DNA of 64,000 nucleotides, from the NCBI GenBank assembly GCA_965279315.1, contig OZ257145.1, positions 1,302,001 to 1,366,000 of the forward strand. Direction: 5' to 3'. Shown in pieces: positions 34,554 to 43,601 of the stretch. Below the pieces are notes generated by a model, which was given only the letters and a program-made list of their open reading frames with translations, made no database searches and was not told where the DNA came from. The position numbers and the translations under genes are program-made. Position 1 is the first letter of the stretch, and each line of letters begins with the position of its first letter. Origin of the DNA: JAPWJZ01 sp965279315. GTDB taxonomy: Bacteria > Pseudomonadota > Alphaproteobacteria > Micavibrionales > UBA2020.

Positions 34554-36578
34554 ATGCCGGACCGGCGTAAGTCCGCACATCCGAAAACCGATCAGGACAT
34601 GATGCGCTGCGTCGTTGACGCGAAAGGCGATCTCGTGTTCATCAGTCCTGCGCTCGGATGGGCGCTGGGCCAGGGCGCGACTGCGCTCCTCAACAAGCCG
34701 CTCCAATCACTGATTCGCATCGTGGCCGCGCTGGACAGCACCCACCAGAGCCTCGAACTTGCCGACCTGCAATCCGGATTTTATGAAGTCGCGCTGCTGC
34801 GCCGCGAACGCGACCCTGTCGTGATACAGGCGCGCATCGACCGCGTTGATGCCGCAGGCGGGCGCCGCTTCACCGTCATCTGGCTCGACCCCGAAGACAA
34901 GCTGAAGAAACAAAAGCAGCAGGGCGATTTCAACCTTGTCGCGAAAGAATTCGCGGCCTTCATCGCCGAAAACCACGACAAGCACGAAACCGAAAGCGCG
35001 AGCAACGAGCGCAAGCCCGACCTGACGCATATTTCCAAGGCCGATGGCGAACTGCGCCACTTCCTGAACCTCTCGAACGACCTGCTGGGCGTGTATCGCC
35101 GCGATATGTCGTTCGTGCGCGTGAACTTTGCGTTCAACCGCGTGCTGGGCTTCAGCGACCCTGAACTGAAACTGTTTCCTTTCATCGACCTTATCCATCC
35201 GGAAGAGCGCGACCATATCGTGCAGCTGATGCAAAAGGTCATCCATGCGCCGCTCGACACCGAAACGCGCGTCGATTTCGAATGCCGCGCGCGCTGCAAG
35301 GACGGTTCGTACCGCTGGATCGAATGGATCCACAAGGCAGGCGGCGAACATATCTACATCGTCGGCCGCGACGTGACCGAGATCAAGCAGCACGAAATCG
35401 AGCTGCAGCGACGCGAAGCGCAGCTGTCCGAAGCGCAGAAGATCGGCCGCATGGGCCACTGGTACTGGGAAGCAGGGCAGTCAGCCATCGAATGGTCGGA
35501 ACAGATTTATACCACCTTCGGCGTCGACCACGATAAATACAAGCCGACCATCGACAATGTCAGCGCGATGCTGCTGAAGCGCGACCTTGGCCGCATCATG
35601 CGTGTGTTCCAGCGTGCGCTGGTGCGCAAACGTGACTACGCGCTGGAATTCAGCGTGCGCCGCCCCACAGGCGGCATCCGCTATGTGCGCTGCGAAGGCC
35701 GCTGCAAGGTCAACATGAAGACCGGCGAGGTCGAGGCGCTGTTCGGCATCATGCAGGACATCACCGAACGTACGCAGCACGAAAAACAACTGCGCGAAGC
35801 GAAAGAGGCGGCCGAAAGCGCCTATGCCTCGAAAACGCGCTTCCTGGCCAACATGAGCCATGAACTGCGCACGCCGCTCAATGCCATCATCGGCTTTTCC
35901 GAGATGATCCAGCGCCAGTTGCTGGGGCCGATGGGCAATGCGCGCTATCTCGATTACATCAGCGGCATCCGCCAGTCGGGCGAACACCTGCTCGACCTCA
36001 TCAACGACATCCTCGATATGTCGAAGATCGAAGTGGGCAAGTACGAATTGTATGTCGAGGAACTGAACGTCGGCAAAATCATCCGCCTTGCGATCCACAT
36101 GGTCGAAGGCCGTGCGCATGAAGTGCAGGTGAAACTTGTCGCCGACGACATTCCCGACGATATCCACATCATGGCGGACCGCCGCGCGGTCATGCAGATC
36201 CTGTTGAACCTGATGTCGAACGCTGTCAAGTTCACGAAACCGGGCGGCACTGTCGATGTGCGCTGCTTCCCCGAATTGGGCGGCGTTGCGATGGTCGTAT
36301 CGGATACCGGCGTCGGCATCCCGCGTGAAAAACTGGATGTCGTGACGCTGCCGTTCGAGCAAGTATCTTCCGAATTCACGCGCAACCATGAAGGCTCTGG
36401 CCTCGGCCTTGCGATCACCAAAGACCTGGTGGAGCTGCATGGCGGTACCATCGATATCGACAGCGAAGTCGGCGTTGGCACCATCGTGACGGTCGTCCTG
36501 CCGGAAAAAGTGCCGGAAGGCAAAAAAGTGCAGGCTGCCGAAAACGCCGCCCGACGCGAACTCGAAACCGCGGGATAA
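34554..36578 (+). CDS. Cytoplasmic PAS-domain sensor histidine kinase
   Basis: Protein of 674 residues without membrane segments, so probably a soluble sensor. There are three PAS-like regions: about 15-110, about 165-275 (FLNLSNDLLGVYRRDMSF) with a PAC segment, and about 290-400 (AQKIGRMGHWYWEAG). A HisKA domain follows with the phosphoacceptor H436 in ANMSHELRTPLNAIIGFSEM, then the ATPase domain with N-box LLNLMSNAVKFT, VSDTGVGIP and GSGLGLAI. No response regulator is adjacent, so the partner is unknown. PAS domains often bind heme, flavin or small ligands; none can be predicted here. Confidence 0.93.
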   Translation: MPDRRKSAHPKTDQDMMRCVVDAKGDLVFISPALGWALGQGATALLNKPLQSLIRIVAALDSTHQSLELADLQSGFYEVALLRRERDPVVIQARIDRVDAAGGRRFTVIWLDPEDKLKKQKQQGDFNLVAKEFAAFIAENHDKHETESASNERKPDLTHISKADGELRHFLNLSNDLLGVYRRDMSFVRVNFAFNRVLGFSDPELKLFPFIDLIHPEERDHIVQLMQKVIHAPLDTETRVDFECRARCKDGSYRWIEWIHKAGGEHIYIVGRDVTEIKQHEIELQRREAQLSEAQKIGRMGHWYWEAGQSAIEWSEQIYTTFGVDHDKYKPTIDNVSAMLLKRDLGRIMRVFQRALVRKRDYALEFSVRRPTGGIRYVRCEGRCKVNMKTGEVEALFGIMQDITERTQHEKQLREAKEAAESAYASKTRFLANMSHELRTPLNAIIGFSEMIQRQLLGPMGNARYLDYISGIRQSGEHLLDLINDILDMSKIEVGKYELYVEELNVGKIIRLAIHMVEGRAHEVQVKLVADDIPDDIHIMADRRAVMQILLNLMSNAVKFTKPGGTVDVRCFPELGGVAMVVSDTGVGIPREKLDVVTLPFEQVSSEFTRNHEGSGLGLAITKDLVELHGGTIDIDSEVGVGTIVTVVLPEKVPEGKKVQAAENAARRELETAG

Positions 36579-36584
36579 TCATTC

Positions 36585-37586
36585 ATGAAACGCCACGGCA
36601 TCATCGTCAGCCCCGAAGGGGATTTGGGCGCGACCTTCAATCCCGCCGCCGCGAAACTCGATGATGGCCGTTATGTGCTGCTGGTGCGCTCTGTCCCTGC
36701 CGGTTACGAAAAAATCGGTCCTGTGAATTCCTTCACCGGCAATTATACCTCGCATATCAGCCTGTGGGATGCGCAAACGCCCACAGGCCCGTTCACGCTA
36801 TTGGATGAAAAGGCGATTGGCCCCGACCAGCCTTTCGACAAGTATGGCGCGGAGGATCCGCGCATCACCAAAGTCGGCGACACCTATTATATTTTCTACA
36901 CCTCGATCGCGAAGCCCCTTGACCAGCCCGATGCGGGCGACGGCATCCGCATCGCGATGGCCAGCACGAAAGATTTCAAGACGTTTGAAAAGCACGGCAT
37001 CATCGGCCCCGACCGCCGCTGCAAGGCAGGCCTGGTATTCGAAACTGCAGGCAACTTGTTTTTCATGTGGAAAGACGAACAGGTGCATGAACGCACCATG
37101 CTGACCCCTCTGCCGAAGAATTTCGATATCAAAGATACGAAGGCTTGGGAAACATTCTGGGCTGGCCGCGATATCGAGAAAGATTTACTGCTGGGCGCGG
37201 GCGGCAAGCATGAAGGCCTCGGCGTCGAACCCGGCGCGCCGCCCATTGAAATCAACGAAGGCCTGTTGCTCGCCTATTCCAGCATCTCGTCCGATTTCAA
37301 CTGGACGATCTCGCTGTTGCTGCTCGATAAAAACGACCCCACGAAAATTCTGGCGAAATCCGACAAGCCGATGCTGCGCCCGGAGATGGATTATGAATTA
37401 AAAGGCGACGTGAATAACGTCGTGTTCCCTTGCGGCGCGGTGATCGATGACGGCCGTCTATACGTCTATTACGGCGGAGCCGACAAAATTTGCGCCGTCG
37501 CATCGGAAAGCATGGATGACGTGCGCAAGATGCTGAAGCTGGACGCAACGAAACCGTCTACGCCGCCCGCGCTCAAGCACGGATAA
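36585..37586 (+). CDS. GH130-like glycoside phosphorylase/hydrolase family protein
   Basis: Protein of 333 residues with a five-bladed beta-propeller pattern of GH130 enzymes, which cleave beta-mannosides, mostly by phosphorolysis. Recognisable parts are GATFNPAAAKLDDGRYVLLVR near the start, YGAEDPRITKVGDTYYIFYT with the likely catalytic Asp, and VVFPCGAVIDDGRLYVYYGGAD near the C-terminus. No signal peptide, so cytoplasmic. It lies 6 bp after the histidine kinase gene. The real substrate is not predictable from sequence alone. Confidence 0.82.
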   Translation: MKRHGIIVSPEGDLGATFNPAAAKLDDGRYVLLVRSVPAGYEKIGPVNSFTGNYTSHISLWDAQTPTGPFTLLDEKAIGPDQPFDKYGAEDPRITKVGDTYYIFYTSIAKPLDQPDAGDGIRIAMASTKDFKTFEKHGIIGPDRRCKAGLVFETAGNLFFMWKDEQVHERTMLTPLPKNFDIKDTKAWETFWAGRDIEKDLLLGAGGKHEGLGVEPGAPPIEINEGLLLAYSSISSDFNWTISLLLLDKNDPTKILAKSDKPMLRPEMDYELKGDVNNVVFPCGAVIDDGRLYVYYGGADKICAVASESMDDVRKMLKLDATKPSTPPALKHG

Positions 37587-37589
37587 TTT

Positions 37590-38561
37590 TCACTTACCGG
37601 CTGATTGCTCGCGGTCCTCAAATTTCAGGAAGGCGGCGGTATCTTCGTCTATTTCGAGGCAAGCCTGCAGGCCGGACCGGAAATCGGGGTGCAACAGCGT
37701 CACACCTAATTCGGTTTTCAGGCGGTCATTCTTGATGCGTTTGTTGTCTTTGTAAAAACTGCGCACAATCGGCGCCATTTCTGTCTGCTCGAACTCCGTC
37801 ATCGGCGGCGCGTCGATGCCGATCAGGTTGCAAGCGAAAGTCACCACCTCGTGGCTTGGCGACGGCATATCGTCAGACAGGTTATAGATTGCGCCGGGAT
37901 TCGGCTTGTTCATCGACCCGATCAGCGCCTGCACAATATCGTCCACATGGATGCGGTTGAACACGTGCCCGGGCTTGTCGATGCGGCGGGCTGTGCCGGC
38001 ACGCACGGAATCAATTGCGCTGCGGCCGGGGCCGTATATGCCGGACAGGCGGAAGATATGCAGCGGCAGCCCGTCATTCAGGTGCAGGAAATTCCATTGC
38101 TGTTCCGCGCGCAGGCGCAACGAGCCGCGGCGGCTGGTCGGCTCTGGTGTTGCGCGTTCATCGATCCAGTTGCCGTCTTGATTACCGTAGACGCCTGTCG
38201 TGGAAAGATAACCCACCCATTCGATATTAGGCATGCTGGCAATATCAAAGCCATGCGCATCAACGACGAGGTCACCATCTGCGCCGGGCGGGATGGAGAT
38301 CAGCACATGCGTCACATCCGCGAAAGTTTCAAAGGGGTCGTTAATCGTATGCGTCTGGTCATACAGCATCGCATCAATGCCGGATTGCTTCAGGAACGCG
38401 CGTTTATCGGGGTCGGTTGTCGTGCCCGCGATTTTCCAGCCGAATTCGCGCAGGCGTTCGCCGAGGAAGCTGGCGGTATAACCGTATCCGAAGCAGAAAA
38501 GTTTCTTGTCACGCGCGACGGGCTGGATGGGTTCGATCTTGTCGCGCATGCTGCCCACCAT
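37590..38561 (-). CDS. NAD(P)-binding SDR/epimerase family protein
   Basis: Protein of 323 residues of the extended SDR superfamily, closest in style to YeeZ-type proteins. The nucleotide site is atypical, FGYGYTASFLGERL, near 23-36. The active-site region has YLSTTGVYGNQDG, with S-T-x-x-Y replacing the more usual spacing, and FRLSGIYGPGRSA. The substrate is unknown. It lies 8 bp downstream of fzlA and may share its transcript. Confidence 0.85.
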   Translation of the reverse strand: MVGSMRDKIEPIQPVARDKKLFCFGYGYTASFLGERLREFGWKIAGTTTDPDKRAFLKQSGIDAMLYDQTHTINDPFETFADVTHVLISIPPGADGDLVVDAHGFDIASMPNIEWVGYLSTTGVYGNQDGNWIDERATPEPTSRRGSLRLRAEQQWNFLHLNDGLPLHIFRLSGIYGPGRSAIDSVRAGTARRIDKPGHVFNRIHVDDIVQALIGSMNKPNPGAIYNLSDDMPSPSHEVVTFACNLIGIDAPPMTEFEQTEMAPIVRSFYKDNKRIKNDRLKTELGVTLLHPDFRSGLQACLEIDEDTAAFLKFEDREQSAGK

Positions 38562-38569
38562 TCAATCGA

Positions 38570-39238
38570 TCAGAAATCGAGGTTCTGATAATGGCTGGGC
38601 GGGGAGAAGCCCGGAATGCTGTCATCCAGCAGCGGTTTGAAGGACGGGCGCGACTTGATGCGCACATACCAGTCCTTCGCGGCCTTGTGCTCTTCCCACG
38701 GCACGTCGCCGATATAGTCGATCGCCGAAAGATGCGCGGCGGCCGTGACATCGGCCAGCGATATATCATCGCCCGCCAGCCAGCGGCGGCGCTCGGTCAG
38801 GAACCCGATGTAATCGAGGTGGTAATGGATGTTCGCATGACCGGCACGGATGGACGGGCCATGCGGCTCCCCCATTTTCAGGAAACGTTTCATCATCTTT
38901 TCGCCGACAAGGTTTTCGGTCACCTCGGCGTTGAACTTCTGGTCGAACCAGGCGACAAGGCGGCGGGTCTCCGCGCGCTGCAGCGGGTCGCGGCCCATCA
39001 GGTCGATGGTATTGTATACCTCGTTCAAGTATTCGCAGATGACCTGGCTGTCGGTCAGGATCGTGCCGTCCGGCTCGATCAAGACGGGCACGTCGCCCGC
39101 AGGGTTGAGGGCAAGGAATTCGGTGCGGCGTTCCCAGATTTTTTCGATCTTCAGGTCGAAGTCGAGTTTCTTCTCGGCGAGTGCAATGCGCACTTTCCGT
39201 GAAGATGGATGCAGCCATAGGTGATAGAGCGTCCTCAT
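38570..39238 (-). CDS. fzlA: FtsZ-binding division protein FzlA
   Basis: GST-fold protein of 222 residues that in Caulobacter binds and curves FtsZ filaments and is needed for constriction. The start MRTLYHLWLHPSSRKVRIAL, the block RAETRRLVAWFDQKF, the helix YHLDYIGFLTERRRWLAGDD and the very C-terminal HYQNLDF match my memory of the FzlA subfamily rather than general GSTs. The frame extends to 39274, but the family begins at the MRTLYH methionine. A general glutathione S-transferase is the alternative. Confidence 0.85.
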   Translation of the reverse strand: MRTLYHLWLHPSSRKVRIALAEKKLDFDLKIEKIWERRTEFLALNPAGDVPVLIEPDGTILTDSQVICEYLNEVYNTIDLMGRDPLQRAETRRLVAWFDQKFNAEVTENLVGEKMMKRFLKMGEPHGPSIRAGHANIHYHLDYIGFLTERRRWLAGDDISLADVTAAAHLSAIDYIGDVPWEEHKAAKDWYVRIKSRPSFKPLLDDSIPGFSPPSHYQNLDF

Positions 39239-39302
39239 TCCATTGAATTTAAAGAACGAATCGCTCCGCGACAATTGTAAAATCAGGTAGCGGTGATTGA
39301 GC

Positions 39303-39947
39303 CTACTTTGTTCCCGCTTTGTCGGCGGTTGCGGTCAGCTTCACATCGACCTCGATCTCATTTGCAATAACGCTGGGATCGGCCCAATCGCCTGTTCCCA
39401 GCGCGAATTTGGAGCGGTCGAGCGTCACTTTGCCGTTCATGACGGCGGTGTCTTTGCCAGAGTCCTTGGTGTCGATCGCAAGCGTGAAGGGCAGCTCGAT
39501 CTGCTGCACGTTGCCGTGAAGGGTCAGCGTCGCTTCCGCAATATAGCTGCCATCGTCCTTTTTGCTGATCTTCTGCGTCTCGAATCGCGCTTTGGGGAAC
39601 TGCCCCACATCCAGCCAGTCGGCGCTGAACAGGCTTTTGTTCCGGTCCGTATCGCGCGCGTCGATGGAGGTGAGGTCGATATCGACCGTGACTTTGGAAT
39701 TGTCGAGCTGTGCGTCATCGAAATAGATGGCGGGGGTAAATATGCGGATATCGCCGTCGAAATCCTTGCCCATCTGCTTGCCCTTGAAGGTAATGTTGCT
39801 GTCCTTCTCCACCATCTTCCATTCGCGCGCGCCGGGCGGCGGGGCGGTCACAACGGGGGCTGCACCAGCCGGAGCAGGGGCGGCATCTTCGGCAGACGCG
39901 GCGACAGGCAGCAAGGCGAGGAGAAGGGCGAAAAGGATTTGTTTCAT
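39303..39947 (-). CDS. YceI-family periplasmic lipid-binding protein
   Basis: Protein of 214 residues with a Sec signal peptide (MKQILFALLLALLPVAASAE), followed by an Ala/Pro-rich spacer and a YceI lipocalin-like barrel (DSNITFKGKQMGKDFDGDI, FPKARFETQKI, VQQIELPFTLAI). YceI proteins bind isoprenoid or other amphiphilic ligands in the periplasm. It is the last gene of a YceI / cytochrome b561 / YceI set, with 2 bp to the cytochrome gene. Confidence 0.92.
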   Translation of the reverse strand: MKQILFALLLALLPVAASAEDAAPAPAGAAPVVTAPPPGAREWKMVEKDSNITFKGKQMGKDFDGDIRIFTPAIYFDDAQLDNSKVTVDIDLTSIDARDTDRNKSLFSADWLDVGQFPKARFETQKISKKDDGSYIAEATLTLHGNVQQIELPFTLAIDTKDSGKDTAVMNGKVTLDRSKFALGTGDWADPSVIANEIEVDVKLTATADKAGTK

Positions 39948-39949
39948 GG

Positions 39950-40501
39950 TCAGGGTTTCCCGAAGGGCAGCATGCGTTTGAGGGTAGCGTCTTTAGAGAT
40001 GAAATGGTGCTTCAGCGCGGCTGCCGCATGCAGCACGATCATGCCGATCAGTGCATAAGCGAGGTATTCGTGAATTTCGCTAAGGGTTTCCGCAAGTTCA
40101 GGGTTCGGCTGCACGAGGTCGGGCAGTTGAATAAGGCCGAATGGCTTCACCGGGCGGCCAAAGGCGGAGGACATCGTCCAGCCCGACAACGGCATGCCGA
40201 TCATGCAGACATAAAGGAAGAAATGCCCGGCATGCGCCGCAGCACGTTCCCACAATGCCATGCCGCCGACCAGCGGCGGTTTCTTGGAATAGACATGCCA
40301 CAACACGCGGAAAAAGGTTGCTGTCAGAACGAGGATGCCAAAGGACTTATGCAGCCCGTAAATCTGGAATAGCGAAGCCGATTTTTCGGCGCGTACCATA
40401 TATAGCCCGATGCCGAGCAGGCAGATGACCGTGATACTGGTCAGCCAGTGAAAGGCTTTGCTGACTGCGCCGTATTTTTCGGGGGAATTCTTGATCTGCA
40501 T
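39950..40501 (-). CDS. Cytochrome b561
   Basis: Protein of 183 residues with four transmembrane helices (about 15-37, 46-68, 88-108, 143-163). Histidines placed to bind two b-hemes occur in KAFHWLTS, YGLHKSFG, AAHAGHF and LVLHAAAALKHHF. Bacterial b561 proteins oxidise quinol or pass electrons to or from periplasmic partners. Together with the flanking YceI proteins, a route between a lipid-soluble carrier and the membrane quinone pool is plausible, by inference. Confidence 0.93.
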   Translation of the reverse strand: MQIKNSPEKYGAVSKAFHWLTSITVICLLGIGLYMVRAEKSASLFQIYGLHKSFGILVLTATFFRVLWHVYSKKPPLVGGMALWERAAAHAGHFFLYVCMIGMPLSGWTMSSAFGRPVKPFGLIQLPDLVQPNPELAETLSEIHEYLAYALIGMIVLHAAAALKHHFISKDATLKRMLPFGKP

Positions 40502-40508
40502 CTTTTTC

Positions 40509-41108
40509 CTATTTGGCGTTCATGCCTTCGAAGTCCTGGCGGATACCCTCGACTTCGATCGTGATTGTAACATCATCGCCGACATCTGGCAGGTATTTCA
40601 CCATGCCAAATTCCGACCGTTTTAACGTAGCGGATGCCGAAAACCCTGCGAGATGATTTTTGGTATAAGGATGATTGCCGGATTTATTGAATATGACGTC
40701 CAGCGTCACAGGCTTGGTCACGCCCAGCAATGTCAGGTCTCCTGTGACGGTGCCTGTCTTGTCGCCTGTCTTGGTGACGGCATTGCTCTTGAACGTCATC
40801 TTGGGGAATTTTTTGGCGTTCAGCAGGGCGTCGCCCAGGACTGCATCATCCCATTCCTTCGACCCCATATCGACGCTGCCGGTATCGACTGTCACGTTGA
40901 TGGTGGAAGCGGTGGGATTTTTCTCGTCAAAGGTGAACGACCCGTCAAATGTATTGAACCGGCCATGCGAATGGGAAAAACCAAGATGTCCTACCGAAAA
41001 CAGGATTTGCGTGTGCGCGGGGTCAAATGTGTATTTATCGGTCGCGGCAACGGCGGGCGCGGCTGCCAGCAACAGCGCCAGGAAACCTAAAGTGACGTGC
41101 TTGATCAT
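40509..41108 (-). CDS. YceI-family periplasmic protein
   Basis: Protein of 199 residues with signal peptide MIKHVTLGFLALLLAAAPAVA and a full YceI domain that begins DKYTFDPAHTQILFSVGHLG, followed by FSHSHGRFNTFDGSF and FPKMTFKSNAVTK. It differs clearly from the other YceI copy, so the two may bind different ligands. The ATG overlaps the accC stop (ATGA), an unexpected translational link to fatty-acid synthesis. Confidence 0.94.
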   Translation of the reverse strand: MIKHVTLGFLALLLAAAPAVAATDKYTFDPAHTQILFSVGHLGFSHSHGRFNTFDGSFTFDEKNPTASTINVTVDTGSVDMGSKEWDDAVLGDALLNAKKFPKMTFKSNAVTKTGDKTGTVTGDLTLLGVTKPVTLDVIFNKSGNHPYTKNHLAGFSASATLKRSEFGMVKYLPDVGDDVTITIEVEGIRQDFEGMNAK

Positions 41109-42469
41109 GATGCCTTCTTGGTTACTTCCTGCGCGGTGGCGAGGAATTTTTCCAGCCAGTGGATGTTGAACTGGCCTGCGCGGAATTCCGGCTGGCGCAG
41201 GATGCGTTCATGCAAGGGGATATTGGTCTGGATGCCCTCGATGACCGTTTCGCCCAACGCGCGCTCGAGGCGCTTCATCGCTTCTTCGCGCGTCTGCGCA
41301 TGGACGATCAGTTTGGCGACAAGGCTGTCATAGGTCGGCGGCACGGCATAACCGTCATAAATCGCGCTGTCGACCCGCACACCAAGGCCGCCCGGCGCGT
41401 GGTAACGCGTGATCTTACCCGGCGACGGCACGAAGGTTTCGGGGTGTTCGGCGTTGATGCGCGCCTCGAATGCCCAGCCGTTGAACTTGATGTCTTCCTG
41501 CTTGTACGACAGGGGCAGGCCCGCCGCGACGCGGATCTGTTCACGCACGAGGTCGACGCCGGTGACCATTTCAGTGATCGGGTGTTCGACCTGCAGGCGG
41601 GTGTTCATTTCCATGAAATAGAATTTGCCGTCTTCGAACAGCATTTCAATCGTGCCGACGCCGCGATAGCCCATTCTTTTGACGACGCTGGCAGCAAGCT
41701 CGCCCGCGAATTTGCGCTGCTCGGGCGTGAGGCCGGGGGACGGGCATTCCTCCAGCACTTTCTGGTGGCGGCGCTGGATAGAGCAGTCGCGCTCGCCCAA
41801 GTGGATGGCGTTGCCATGCGTGTCGCCGATCAGCTGGATTTCGATATGGCGCGGCGCTGTCAGGTATTTCTCCATATACAGATCGCCGTTGTTGAAGGCG
41901 TTCTTCGCCTCGGTCGATGCCATGGAATAGGCGGATTTGAAATCATCCTCGCCATGCGCGACCTTCATGCCTTTGCCGCCACCTCCCGCAACCGCCTTCA
42001 GCAGTACGGGGAAGCCGATTTTTTTGGCAAGCTCCAGGCCTTCCTCGGGGTTTTTCAAGATGCCGTCGGAGCCGGGGACGACCGGCAGGCCGAGCGCCTT
42101 CACCGTGTCTTTCGCCACGGCCTTGTCCCCCATCTTGGCGATATGTTCGGGCGTGGGGCCGATGAAGGTAAATCCATGTTCCTCGACCATGCGGGCGAAC
42201 TGTTCGTTCTCCGACAAAAACCCGATGCCCGGGTGGACAGCGTCCGCGCCGGTGATGGTGGCGGCCGACAGGATGGCGGGAATGTTGAGGTAGCTCTGGC
42301 GCGACGGCGCAGGGCCGATGCACACAGATTCATCCGCCATGCGCACGGCCATGCCGTTCGCATCTGCGGTCGAATGCACGACCACGCTGGCGATGCCCAT
42401 TTCCTTGCAGGCGCGCACGATACGAAGCGCGATTTCGCCGCGGTTGGCGATCAGGATTTTCTTGAACAT
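41105..42469 (-). CDS. accC: Acetyl-CoA carboxylase, biotin carboxylase subunit
   Basis: ATP-grasp enzyme of 454 residues that carboxylates biotin on AccB, the first step of fatty-acid synthesis. Signatures include FKKILIANRGEIALRIVRA at the start, the Gly-rich ATP loop KAVAGGGGKGMKVAH near 158-172, HLGERDCSIQRRHQKVLEE and the catalytic MNTRLQVEHPITE near 290. It lies 19 bp after accB and overlaps the downstream YceI gene by 4 bp. Confidence 0.98.
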   Translation of the reverse strand: MFKKILIANRGEIALRIVRACKEMGIASVVVHSTADANGMAVRMADESVCIGPAPSRQSYLNIPAILSAATITGADAVHPGIGFLSENEQFARMVEEHGFTFIGPTPEHIAKMGDKAVAKDTVKALGLPVVPGSDGILKNPEEGLELAKKIGFPVLLKAVAGGGGKGMKVAHGEDDFKSAYSMASTEAKNAFNNGDLYMEKYLTAPRHIEIQLIGDTHGNAIHLGERDCSIQRRHQKVLEECPSPGLTPEQRKFAGELAASVVKRMGYRGVGTIEMLFEDGKFYFMEMNTRLQVEHPITEMVTGVDLVREQIRVAAGLPLSYKQEDIKFNGWAFEARINAEHPETFVPSPGKITRYHAPGGLGVRVDSAIYDGYAVPPTYDSLVAKLIVHAQTREEAMKRLERALGETVIEGIQTNIPLHERILRQPEFRAGQFNIHWLEKFLATAQEVTKKAS

Positions 42470-42488
42470 GATGTTACCTGTTGAAAGG

Positions 42489-42980
42489 TTACTCGATGAT
42501 GACCAGCGCCTGGCCGAATTCGACAGGCTGCGCGTCGTCGATCAGGACGTCGGTGACGGTGCCGCCTTTTTCCGCCTTGATCGGGTTCATGACCTTCATG
42601 GCCTCGATGATGCAGATGGTGTCGCCGGCCTTGATCTTCGCGCCTTTCGACACGAATTTCGGGGCATTGGGTTCGGACTGCAGATAAACGGTGCCGACCA
42701 TGGGCGATTTCACGGCGCCGGGGTGATTTTCAGCCGACAGCGCGGAAACAGAAGCGGGGGCGGACAGCGCAGGCGCTGCGGGGGCATAACCTCCAGCGGG
42801 CGCAGCGGCATAGCTGACATTCACGGATTTGCTCACGCGCAGGCTCTTGTCGCCTTCGGTGATCTCGATCTCGGTCAGGCCTGTTTCGTTCAGCAGGCTT
42901 GCGAGTTTCTTGATCGCGTCGTGGTCGATCGTCATGGGGGGCATGGGTTCGTTCCTCTCCAGTTTTTTTGTATTTGCCAT
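42489..42980 (-). CDS. accB: Acetyl-CoA carboxylase, biotin carboxyl carrier protein
   Basis: Carrier of 163 residues. The C-terminal biotinyl domain has EAMKVMNPIKAE with the biotinylated lysine K129, and KSPMVGTVYL near 91. An N-terminal helical part is joined through an Ala/Pro/Gly linker. Two starts have comparable ribosome sites: ATG 42980 (AAGGA 9 nt upstream) and ATG 42944 (GAGG 9 nt upstream), the latter giving a 151-residue form. I keep the longer one. It follows aroQ by 6 bp. Confidence 0.95.
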   Translation of the reverse strand: MANTKKLERNEPMPPMTIDHDAIKKLASLLNETGLTEIEITEGDKSLRVSKSVNVSYAAAPAGGYAPAAPALSAPASVSALSAENHPGAVKSPMVGTVYLQSEPNAPKFVSKGAKIKAGDTICIIEAMKVMNPIKAEKGGTVTDVLIDDAQPVEFGQALVIIE

Positions 42981-42986
42981 GTCTTG

Positions 42987-43472
42987 TTATCCTTCGTCGT
43001 CAAGCAGGGAGCGCAGGGCGTTCAGCGCCAGGATATATCCATGCCCGCCGAAGCCGCAGATCGTGCCCTTGGCGACGGGGGATATATATGAGTGGTGGCG
43101 GAAAGCCTCCCGCGCCTGCGGGTTGCTGAGATGCACCTCGATCACGGGGATCTCGAGGGTTTTGATCGCGTCGTGTATCGCGATGGACGTATGGGTGTAT
43201 GCGCCGGCATTGATGACGAGGCCTGAAAACGCGCCGCGCGCCTGCTGGATGAACGTCACCAGCTCGCCCTCGCTGTTGCTCTGGCGGAAATCAATGGTGA
43301 AGCCCAGTTCGCCCGCGTATTCCTCGCAGTCGTTCGCGATATCGCCGAGCGTCTGGATGCCGTAGATTTCGGGCTCGCGGCTGCCCAGCATGTTCAGGTT
43401 GGGGCCGTTCAAAATCAGAATGTTATGGCGCTGTTTTGGCAAGCCAATCCTCGTGAGCAGTGATACCGGCAT
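42987..43472 (-). CDS. aroQ: 3-dehydroquinate dehydratase, type II
   Basis: Shikimate-pathway enzyme of 161 residues that dehydrates 3-dehydroquinate. ILNGPNLNMLGSREPEIYG contains the active-site loop and the catalytic tyrosine Y37; INAGAYTHTSIAIHDAI and IEVHLSNPQAREAFRHHSYI hold the other active-site residues. The first 15 residues are longer than usual, so a start at a later TTG is possible. aroQ-accB-accC is a common alphaproteobacterial order. Confidence 0.97.
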   Translation of the reverse strand: MPVSLLTRIGLPKQRHNILILNGPNLNMLGSREPEIYGIQTLGDIANDCEEYAGELGFTIDFRQSNSEGELVTFIQQARGAFSGLVINAGAYTHTSIAIHDAIKTLEIPVIEVHLSNPQAREAFRHHSYISPVAKGTICGFGGHGYILALNALRSLLDDEG

Positions 43473-43601
43473 TCAAGCGGCGACTATATAACGCCAAGAT
43501 TATGGCCGCGAGTCGAAAATTGTTGCCATAATCAAATGGAACTGAGGCGGTTTTGGCGCGTTTGGCATTTAGGACTTAACGGTGGTGGAGGTATTAATCC
43601 T

